Source: Pseudocercospora fijiensis CIRAD86 (taxonomy: Eukaryota; Ascomycota; Dothideomycetes; Mycosphaerellales; Mycosphaerellaceae). Taken from it: a DNA stretch of 64,000 nt. The position numbers were made by a program, and so were the translations under genes. Under the pieces are notes generated by a model. It saw only the letters and a program-made list of their open reading frames with translations. It searched no databases and was not told where the DNA came from. Location of the stretch: positions 2,009,582 to 2,073,581 of the forward strand of contig NW_006921536.1 of the NCBI RefSeq assembly GCF_000340215.1, written 5' to 3'. Positions 56,436-64,000 of the stretch are shown here, one piece after another. How positions within the stretch are numbered: the stretch's first letter is position 1; each line of letters begins with the position of its first letter.

Positions 56436-58706
56436 ATGTCCGAAGCAATTCTCCTCCAGAACACAGTGAATAAGCCGGGCACTTCTTGCTTGGGATGTCG
56501 GCGGCGGAAGCTGAAGTGCAGCCGTGAGCCAGACGGCTGCTTGAACTGCACCAAAAGCGACCTGCCTTGCGTCTATCCAACACCGGATGTTGGCGTCAAG
56601 CGCAAAAGAGGCCCGTACAAGAAGGACAAACCGCCGAGGCAGAGACATCTGGAAGATCTCGTCAAGTATCTCGAGCCGAAGAATCATGCGCAAGATGGCA
56701 CTCGCAATGGTGACTCTGCAAGCCCAGGCCACGCATCTTCTCCAAGTCGTTCCGCCTACGGACAACCTTCTCTCTCAGCTGGCCCTCGACCGCCAGCTCA
56801 GACGGCAAACTCCGAGGATCTGGTGAAAGATGCACTGATAGCGCTTACCAAGTCGTCAGTCTCGGATCATGACAACAAATACGATGATGGAGCTTGGCCT
56901 CATCGTGATAACACTTCTGGCCCACAAACCGCCGTTGGCACACGACATCCTCCGGTGCGTCGCATCTTCGAATATTGGCATCTGTTTGTGACCCGAGCCG
57001 ATCCCATGACGAAGCTGATACATTGTCCGACATTCGCAACGAAGTTGTTCAGTGTCATCGACAATTTGGCAAATGTTCCATCGTCCACCGAGGCTCTGAT
57101 GTTCGCCATCTACTACGCAGCACTAAGCACGTGCACTGCACGTGAGGCACGACGCAGATTTGGCGACGCACAGGACGTCTTGATGCATCGCTATGGACGT
57201 AGTGTTGAGGCCGCGCTGGGAGACAACTACGACACACCTCAACTTGAGGCATTGCAGGCTCTTGTGCTCTACATCATATGTATCAGACGAGCAGATGATG
57301 GCTCTAATATTCGTGCTTTATTTTCGCTTGCAGTACGCTCGGCACAGATGATAGGATTGCACGAAGATCCCGAAGGCAGATACTCGCCGTTTGAGGTTGA
57401 AATGCGTCGAAGATTGTGGTATCACTTGTGCGGCCTGGAATCTCGAACGGCTGAGGAAGGTGGATCAAGGAACACGACAATTCTGAAGGATCGAAATGTC
57501 CAGCTGCCTGCCAACCTGAACGATAATGACTTGGACCCCAGCATGACACATCCACCCCAAACCCGCGTAGGAGTTGCAGACATGACATTTCCCATCCTTC
57601 GCTTTGAGATTCACCGACTTGTGTTTGGCCTGTGGGGTATCCGGAAAGAAAGGAACGGCAACTGGGCTGGCCAAGAATCTTCAGGCCCGGACAGCGTGAG
57701 AGATCACCAAAACGACTACTACGAGCAAGCGAAATTCAGGTTCGACACGAACTATATGCAATACATGCACACCTCACGGGCGTACGACTGGCTATGCACA
57801 AACTTCGTCGAGAGCATGCTGATCAAGGCGCGCTTGATCATCGATTTCCCTTTTGGCACCACGCCCACAAAGGACATGCCAAAAGAAGAACGCATGACCC
57901 TACTTCAAGCATCTGTAGACATCATCCAAATGACGCATGGCGTCGCGAACGACGAGCGATTATCCGACTACAACTGGTACTTCCGAGGCTATGTGCAATG
58001 GCACTCGCTCGCGATTGTGGTTGCTGAGCTGGGCTGGAGCACAAATCTGGATTTCGCAAATAATGCTTGGGCAGTGCTTGATCCGATCTTGGCTGATTGG
58101 GACAGAATGTACAAGACCAAGCGAGAGGAGCCAGCGTGGCAACACGTGCATACCCTGATTGAGCGAGCGCGTCACATACGATTGCAGAGAAGGCAGCAGC
58201 TAGCAGCACAGAAGCAGGCCAGTCATAAGCGCACTCGGACCGATATATCAGCTCCAGCCCAACGAGAAACACCTCAATACAGTCCAAACATGGTGCACGT
58301 CCAGCAGAGCGTGCAGCCGGAGCAAGCACCTGAAAGTCATGCGCCCAACCACCAGGCCATGGCGGCCGGGCAATACAACTATCCTCAACCAGAGGCACCT
58401 GCATCATACTCTGCAGGCACGCCCGCTAGTCACAATGGCTCATCATTCTCGGGACCATGCACTGGAACAGGATCAGTCATGGACTTCAATCTCGATTTTG
58501 ACCCTTTTGCTGGTATGGAAAATGTGGACTTTAATGCTTTCAATGAGGTATTCAATGATGGAAGCTGGGAGATGCTGGATAATCTTGAGGACGTGAACAT
58601 GCAGATACATGACGAGACTACGTGCGGGAATTGGTGGGGCTTGAATGCTCCAGTGCCGCAAGCCAGCACAGGAGCCTATGACTATCAAGCTCCGACGCAT
58701 AGCTGA
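56436..58706 (+). CDS. Zn2Cys6 fungal transcription factor
   Basis: Single exon, 756 aa from ATG at 56436 (MSEAILLQNTVNKPGTSCLG). The open frame extends upstream but begins with GTG and has no earlier ATG. Zinc cluster at residues 18-45 with spacing C-x2-C-x6-C-x6-C-x2-C-x6-C, followed by a basic linker VKRKRGPYKKDKPPRQR resembling an AT-hook. The fungal transcription factor middle homology domain spans about 170-380 (IFEYWHLFVTRADPM, ALQALVLYIICIRRAD, MRRRLWYHLCGLESR). The C-terminus has Gln/Pro-rich sequence and an acidic, aromatic segment (MDFNLDFDPFAGMENVDF) that looks like an activation domain. Nuclear DNA-binding regulator; the target pathway cannot be inferred from neighbours, as no biosynthetic cluster is adjacent. 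Confidence 0.95.
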   Translation: MSEAILLQNTVNKPGTSCLGCRRRKLKCSREPDGCLNCTKSDLPCVYPTPDVGVKRKRGPYKKDKPPRQRHLEDLVKYLEPKNHAQDGTRNGDSASPGHASSPSRSAYGQPSLSAGPRPPAQTANSEDLVKDALIALTKSSVSDHDNKYDDGAWPHRDNTSGPQTAVGTRHPPVRRIFEYWHLFVTRADPMTKLIHCPTFATKLFSVIDNLANVPSSTEALMFAIYYAALSTCTAREARRRFGDAQDVLMHRYGRSVEAALGDNYDTPQLEALQALVLYIICIRRADDGSNIRALFSLAVRSAQMIGLHEDPEGRYSPFEVEMRRRLWYHLCGLESRTAEEGGSRNTTILKDRNVQLPANLNDNDLDPSMTHPPQTRVGVADMTFPILRFEIHRLVFGLWGIRKERNGNWAGQESSGPDSVRDHQNDYYEQAKFRFDTNYMQYMHTSRAYDWLCTNFVESMLIKARLIIDFPFGTTPTKDMPKEERMTLLQASVDIIQMTHGVANDERLSDYNWYFRGYVQWHSLAIVVAELGWSTNLDFANNAWAVLDPILADWDRMYKTKREEPAWQHVHTLIERARHIRLQRRQQLAAQKQASHKRTRTDISAPAQRETPQYSPNMVHVQQSVQPEQAPESHAPNHQAMAAGQYNYPQPEAPASYSAGTPASHNGSSFSGPCTGTGSVMDFNLDFDPFAGMENVDFNAFNEVFNDGSWEMLDNLEDVNMQIHDETTCGNWWGLNAPVPQASTGAYDYQAPTHS

Positions 58707-59060
58707 GCCAAGAGCGTCATGTGAAAGATAGCCGACAGATCACGAAGCGATGCACATGTCAAGTGATGCGCCAGGCACGTTACTTCAAACCCTTGAAACG
58801 ACGCTTAACTGGCTTCATGATTGTGTATGCACGCGCTTGTCTCTGCACGCGACACAGAGCAAACAGATGCGCGGTCAAGAGATACAGGCCACATCTGCTG
58901 TCACTCGCTTTTTGGGAAGCAATCCTCGCTCTGGCAATATACTTCTATTGCAAGCCCTCGCCCGCAACTACTCGCTGCAACTCCACCTCGAGCGCTTCAC
59001 TGCATTACTGGACTGGATACAATTCGAGGTTCCCAAGTCAGCCAATACGCAAACGACAGC
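58707..59060. other. short intergenic region
   Basis: Between the transcription factor stop and the next plausible start. An open frame continues from 58821 into the downstream ORF, so an earlier start there is possible. Confidence 0.4.
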
Positions 59061-59714
59061 ATGACCAGAGAGATTAACGTTAAGAAAAGCTCAGTCCCTG
59101 CCCCAAAGCACCGCGACGCCCGAGTCCTGGACGGCCAACTCCATCGAGACGCCTTTGGCCCACCTCCATTCAAGTCATCAAACCCCTCTACCACCAACCG
59201 AACGTATCCAAACACTTTCACGCCCACGCCTGGCGCCGGCAAATATCAGCGCAAAGCCGAGAAGCTACTCTGGGAACTCGAGAACAAACTGCGCAGCTCA
59301 AAGCTCCTGGCATCCTATCCAGTCAGCAGCAGTTTCGCGGAGGAAGACAGATTCGGAGGTGTGGTTTTCGACTCGGATAGCGGATGTAACACTATCGATG
59401 GGGGACTATACGCTAGCAATACTGAGCTGCTTGTAATGAGCGGCGCTCTTTCGGCAGATGACCACCGCTGTGAATTGGGAAGGGCATGCTTTCGGACCAA
59501 GATCGGGGAACAGAATGGTGACAGTGGCGAGGAACGAAGGAGTTTCGACGAATTGGAGGCGCAGCGCGGGAAGAGGCGTGAGGAGTCCGAGTTTCGGGGC
59601 TTCGATTCTGGATGGTATGCGCCGAGTGAAGAGAGTGTAGAAGCGGACGAGGAGGGGGAGAGAAGAAGCGTAGCGAGAGATTGTGGTTCGATGAGGCTTA
59701 AAGATAGATTTTGA
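59061..59714 (+). CDS. hypothetical protein, 217 aa
   Basis: ATG at 59061 (MTREINVKKSSVPAPKHRD) was chosen because the upstream extension to 58821 reads like untranslated sequence. The middle contains KYQRKAEKLLWELENKLRSS, a likely amphipathic helix, and FGGVVFDSDSGCNTIDGG. The C-terminal third is highly charged (Glu/Arg-rich). No signal peptide or membrane segment. Family not recognised; predicted soluble and partly disordered. Confidence 0.55.
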   Translation: MTREINVKKSSVPAPKHRDARVLDGQLHRDAFGPPPFKSSNPSTTNRTYPNTFTPTPGAGKYQRKAEKLLWELENKLRSSKLLASYPVSSSFAEEDRFGGVVFDSDSGCNTIDGGLYASNTELLVMSGALSADDHRCELGRACFRTKIGEQNGDSGEERRSFDELEAQRGKRREESEFRGFDSGWYAPSEESVEADEEGERRSVARDCGSMRLKDRF

Positions 59715-60427
59715 GGTACAGGTGCAAAATTCGGGCTTGACGAGGCATGGATGGGGCGGATAGATATGCACGATACCAATCTTCATCACCTCACATTGAC
59801 ACAAGCCTTCTCTATATCCGTTTCTTTGACATCAGTAGCATCCATTTCACGCAAAGAAAAGTGGACTCGACACCGGGATGGAGCACAGGCAAGTCCTCCA
59901 ATTGTGCGTGCCGTCGAGTATGCATGACTGGTGTCTGGCTTTCCAGTCGGGTCGTGTTGATGCACTCACTCGGGAGTACAGTAGGAGTATGACGAGATCG
60001 CGGAAAACTAAAGCCGTGGTTGCTGTAGCGAAGCTTGCAGTTTTCCGATCGGACTCCAACGTAAGGCAAGGCTGAGCACAGACCCTTTTGATGGGCTTGT
60101 GTGTCGAACGTGTTCGTGAGCCAACTCGTCTGATCATTGGAACTGAAAGTGATCTACATATGGGCATGGTCAAGTGAAGCTTGTGACGACTGTTGGCAGA
60201 TATAGGACGGAAGGTGCATGCATTCGCCTATGCTTGAAGCTTAAATCAAACTGTCTCGAGACAATGGTATCTCTGTGGTATCCAACGATTGAACGCTTCA
60301 CGAAAAAATGCAAGCAATAAATGGTGGGCAAAATGCCGGACAGCGTGTGGACGCATCCATCCGCGCAGCAAAGACGAACATGTCGAATCTGTTCTTGTGT
60401 GCGTGCCGTGACTGCACATTCCCGACC
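59715..60427. other. convergent intergenic region, no gene seen
   Basis: Between the plus-strand ORF ending at 59714 and the minus-strand gene ending at 60428. Short ORFs on both strands lack recognisable features. Probably 3' UTR sequence. Confidence 0.5.
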
Positions 60428-61531
60428 TCAATCGCTCAAGTCGGGATTAGCAACAAACAAGCGTGGTCCAGACATGGTCATGGTCCTCTCGTCCACACTG
60501 CCTCTCCGCCTGAGGTCATCAGCATTGTTCTTCTGCTGTTGTATTTGTTCTTCGACTGTGATTTTCCGCGAAGGGAGGCCGCCGACTTGACCGAACTGCT
60601 CCTCTTCGCTGCTTCCACTAGGCTTGCCGAAGTAGTCCAGCTCTACGCCATCGTTCCTGGGCATCGGCGTTTCCTCCTCGATTGGATCACCCATACTGTC
60701 TACTGGACTGACACCAGGAGGCGTGTTGCCGTTACTGTATGAGTTGTTCAGCCCGGAAGCGTGGAAGCTGTGGCCTCTCCTGCCACTCCCCAAACTGCTC
60801 CGACCACTGCCAGTTCGGACGTGATACCGAGCTCCGGTGTCATCATCACTGGTGTTTCCGTCGTCCACTTCAGAAGCACTGAGCCGCATCGGGACGCCGG
60901 CACCAGGCTTCAACGTAGCGTTGTATGCACTGGCCTTTGGAGCTCCGTGATGCCGGATCTTGCTACGCACCCCGCCTACAACACCCGAACTGCTAGTGCT
61001 TGTGCGTACCGTGGAAGCGTAGTTGTGCCCACCAGCCACTTCGGCCGCAGCCCGCATCTTTGCTTGGCGCTGCGCAGCCAATATTCTTGGATCCTCATGT
61101 TGAGCTCTATCGCACCACACCGTGGCCTTTTGTTTCCGCATGAGGGCGACATACGAGGTGGGCGAGAGGGAGGAGTTGCTGCGAGAGGAGGTGGATCGAC
61201 GCACGCCATTGGTCATGTTCGTGGGCGCTCTTTGCAGGTTGGAGTTTTGTGATGAGGTCGAGGAGCCGGTGGCATTTGATAGGGTGCGGCGGGTCTGCCC
61301 AGGCTGAGGATATTGTGACTGCGATTGTGTCATGCTGTAAGACGGCGATATGCTCGGTTGCCGAGAGTCGTTCTGTAAGCCAAGAGCGGTGGAGGAATTG
61401 GTTCTTGCCCGACTGTGGTTATATTGGCTATTCATGGTATTGCCATTGCCATTGCCATTGTTGTGTTGTGCAGGAGCCAGTCTCTGTCCCTGGGCGGGGA
61501 GGGGCTTCCTCGCAACGGCGACTGCAGACAT
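60428..61531 (-). CDS. conserved-looking disordered protein, 367 aa
   Basis: The first ATG in the frame is 61531 (MSAVAVARKPLPAQ); the frame upstream only has CTG/TTG starts. Most of the protein is low-complexity: Asn-Gly repeats, Ser/Thr/Gln-rich N-terminal half, Ser/Gly-rich C-terminal half. A distinct ordered block sits at residues about 125-165: SYVALMRKQKATVWCDRAQH, then EDPRILAAQRQAKMRAAAEV. This block looks like the functional core. A second short acidic motif, GDPIEEETPMPRNDGVELDY, lies near residue 290. No known domain recognised; likely cytosolic or nuclear. Confidence 0.8.
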   Translation of the reverse strand: MSAVAVARKPLPAQGQRLAPAQHNNGNGNGNTMNSQYNHSRARTNSSTALGLQNDSRQPSISPSYSMTQSQSQYPQPGQTRRTLSNATGSSTSSQNSNLQRAPTNMTNGVRRSTSSRSNSSLSPTSYVALMRKQKATVWCDRAQHEDPRILAAQRQAKMRAAAEVAGGHNYASTVRTSTSSSGVVGGVRSKIRHHGAPKASAYNATLKPGAGVPMRLSASEVDDGNTSDDDTGARYHVRTGSGRSSLGSGRRGHSFHASGLNNSYSNGNTPPGVSPVDSMGDPIEEETPMPRNDGVELDYFGKPSGSSEEEQFGQVGGLPSRKITVEEQIQQQKNNADDLRRRGSVDERTMTMSGPRLFVANPDLSD

Positions 61532-62640
61532 GGTGAAGGCTGGTTGCTGCTGTTTGCGGCTGTCTGCGTGCGTGCGTCTTTGCGGGGTCGAGAGTGGTGT
61601 TTCAGCTTCTCGCAGCAGCAATCAGCAGCAAGCGCAACACCGGCGGACACACACAGCGGGCAGTGTCGGCGTCGAGGGCAGACGCGTCGAATGTATGTGT
61701 GCGGTGCGGTGCGGTGCGGTGCGGTGCGGTCGTATGCTCGCCGGCGCAAGGTCGACTATTCTACGCTGCGTCGGGACCGGGGGACTGCGATGGAGACTGC
61801 AGGCCAATATTCCTGCATGCGCTTGCTGCACACTGCCGTGCGAATGAGCGGCGTGCGTCTGGCGGGCTTTTGGGCTGCGAGCAGCTGGACTGTATGTGTA
61901 TGGATCTGGCGAAGCAGACGCGGTGCAGTGCAGATAAGAGAGAGTGATCGGCGCGAGTCCGAGACACGCAGCGGATGCGCGATGGAAGATTCAAGATAGA
62001 ATAGCGTTACAGTGCTTCGCAAAGGTCTCGCGCGATTATCAGCCCAGCCCAGGCCAGCCCAGCCGTCGCTCGCCCGTAGTGTGCCAGTAATGATGCACTG
62101 AGGAGGGAAGTGGGCTCAGTCGGCGCTGTGCTCGGTGCTTCACATGCCACCCTTGCAGCGAGGCGTGAGCGTGAGATGTGGATACGAGAGAAGACGAGGG
62201 ACAATAATAATAATGCTTTGTCCTCCCGCTGCTGCACTTGAAGAGCTGTCGACACCTGGCCTGGCGACAGCACCGATCGATGCCACCCCGAGACTCACCA
62301 CACCTATCCCAATGGCCCAGGCACGATGTCCCAGGGCAGCCTGTTGTTGTGGTATTGCCAGAGGTGCGTAGATTCGCTGCGGAGGAGCTCAGGAGTGTAG
62401 CTTGGGAAGAAGAGGGGTGGACAATGCTGCGATGTGATAGCGGATCAAAAGACCTTGAGGCAGAGTGAGACGGCAACGCAAATAGGACTCCGGACTGCAG
62501 CTACATTGTACTGTATCTTTGCCCTTTCTCCAATAATACGAAGCATCGCCCCAATGATCGTTGCCTTGCATTCATCATCTCACATTGATGTCGCGCGGCA
62601 AGCAAGCACTGCATTTAGCCTTCGCTAAATAGCTGCACGC
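61532..62640. other. 5' flank of the 60428-61531 gene and island edge
   Basis: Probable promoter and 5' UTR, GC-normal. Contains the GCGGT pentanucleotide run at 61701-61730. Many overlapping short ORFs on both strands; none supported. Confidence 0.45.
61701..61730. repeat. GCGGT pentanucleotide repeat, 6 copies
   Basis: Six perfect GCGGT units about 170 bases upstream of the start codon of the 60428-61531 gene. Confidence 0.93.
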
Positions 62641-64000
62641 CCGCCGTATGCCCACCCGAATGAATGCTCTCGTTGGTACGGAGCTTCACGGTACGCAAGG
62701 TCGAGTCTGCTTTGGGGCTGGAGCTCAGGAGGAGGTGGCCGGAAGAAGAAGCCCAGCCTCCCGAATAAGCCATCCTCGAGGCCATTCACTCTGTATGGCA
62801 AATCGCAAATAGCATCGACGTTGACGCAATTGCCAATACCCCAAGCCAAGAGGATTTTAGCAGCAATCCTTAGCGCGCACATAGGGTAAGAAAAAACCGT
62901 AATCTTACAGCAATTCTCAGTCCAACTGTATAAGTTATTTTCAGCTGTACGTCCACTGTAATCTCCTAATATGCTGTAGACAGTTAGCCTACTGTTGAAT
63001 CTGTGTACTATATAGATTTCTAAACCGTAGAGATCCACTTTTGCTATAGGATCTAATAGGAATAGCCGCTAAGCGGTTAGGGATGTGGATACTACCCGTA
63101 TTTCCTTCCGACTTTATGCTATTATATAGTAATCTTCCTTTACGCGCACCTATTCGCATCGCTTCCGTACTACTAAGTCCTTTATATATCGACTTTCTAG
63201 ATCTCGCGCGCGCCCGATTCGATATAGCAGAGACAGTAGCAGCAGCAGTAGCAGCAGCAGCAGCAGTAGCAGAGCCGCCGGCAAAGCGGCTACTACTAGA
63301 AGCACCGGTATATTACATCCTACACTCTTTACTATTCCTATATAGTATTGGTCTGCACAACACTAGCTTCAGAATTCAGGTTATATAGCTTTAGAATACA
63401 GCTTTAGAATACAGCTTTAGAATACAGCTTTAGAATCTAGCTTAAACTGTCTACTACGACTATGTCTAATACATACACCTCTTACACCTCTACACTATTT
63501 ATTTATTCTAACGTTTGCTAAGCCTTTATATGTAAACAGGCGGCTATAGTAATATAGTGCAGTAGGCTAATTCATTTACAGATTCGAGAGCACTTGCGTT
63601 TCTTTACGAAATATCCCTATATACGATTACCTATAAAGTCCCTTCCTGTTCCTACTACTACTAAGTCTTAAGCCTTTAAAGCTAAGACTAACAAGCGTAA
63701 TTTACTTAATTAAGCGTTCAAATAGATGCATTTCGAAACTAGTAGCTATAAGCCAAAGGATGATATTATTAAAATAATTTATAGAGATGCTATCTTTAAG
63801 GAGAACAAAATGCTGTTTGCTTAGGCTCGGAGCAAAGCTCTTAATACCCGAACATTGAAGTCGGAAACTATTAGAAATTGTCGTATAAGTTGATCCCTCT
63901 AGCCGCCTATTTATATCTTCTTTTTTTACTATTAAGCTATACGTTTGCATATTAGCATCTAGCTTTAGAACTTAATGATTTCGAAGCCTACTAATCTTTA
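62641..64000. other. right-hand repeat block, TA-rich
   Basis: Composition shifts to TA-rich from about 62880. A plus ORF at 63083-63388 contains an Ala run encoded by the CAG/TAG-type triplet repeat (63237-63276) and is not convincing. Plus-strand reading at about 63570-63890 (NLLN-AFK-MHFETSSYKPKD, then FKENKMLFA) looks like a damaged protein, possibly a transposon gene, but I cannot name it. It is cut by the window end. Confidence 0.5.
63387..63438. repeat. 13-bp tandem repeat, 4 copies
   Basis: AGCTTTAGAATAC repeated at 63387, 63400, 63413 and 63426, the last copy ending CT instead of AC. Confidence 0.93.

Noticed and set aside
63530..63900. Considered as a tyrosine-recombinase (Starship captain) remnant at the right edge
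   Set aside because: I could not find the catalytic Arg/His/Tyr pattern and the sequence is truncated by the window end.
1..64000. CRISPR arrays, tRNA and rRNA genes
   Set aside because: No spacer-repeat structure was found; tandem repeats here have no unique spacers. No tRNA T-arm/anticodon arrangement or rRNA-like sequence was recognised by eye.

Overview
The window is from a filamentous ascomycete genome, probably a Dothideomycete (inference from gene content and style: spliced genes with 50-110 bp introns and fungal-specific protein families). It has a two-speed structure. Normal-composition gene islands (about 30.2-33.7 kb and 36.85-62.7 kb) alternate with TA-rich blocks (1-30.2 kb, 33.7-36.85 kb, about 62.9-64 kb). 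The TA-rich blocks are full of transposons carrying C-to-T / G-to-A transition damage typical of repeat-induced point mutation (RIP).

The left block (1-30.2 kb) can be read as a stratigraphy. A minus-strand hAT transposase gene (start codon at 22857, stop at 1156) is cut into three pieces by two LTR retrotransposons. One is a 7.1 kb Ty3/gypsy chromovirus (2670-9794, minus, TSD GATAT). The other is an unusually long 12.2 kb Ty3/gypsy element (10037-22206, plus, TSD AATAC). Removing both with one TSD copy each restores the hAT frame. The long element carries gag-protease, RT-RNase H-integrase and an extra sense ORF of about 940 codons before its 3' LTR. A GC-rich palindrome, seen six times in the window, sits at its module borders. 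Upstream of the hAT gene lie a foldback repeat and a divergently oriented, unrecognised intron-containing ORF. That ORF is split by a 4.9 kb Tad-like LINE (23719-28593) with a 14 bp TSD.

The small island at 30.2-33.7 kb holds one four-exon amino acid permease gene. A degenerate MULE-type transposon (33.7-36.85 kb, minus) with a 14 bp tandem repeat follows.

The main island holds, in order: a zinc-ribbon/metallo-beta-lactamase-fold gene with an apparent 1-nt frameshift; a secreted protein of unknown family; two hypothetical ORFs; a long poor region (43.5-46.8 kb); a Siz/PIAS SUMO E3 ligase divergent from a small DUF2423 basic protein; a signal-peptide, multi-TM DUF4203 (TM7S3/TM198-like) protein with a long cytosolic tail; a Zn2Cys6 transcription factor; and two uncharacterised proteins. 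No rRNA, tRNA or CRISPR was found. The genes do not form an evident pathway; they look like ordinary core genes beside accessory repeat DNA.
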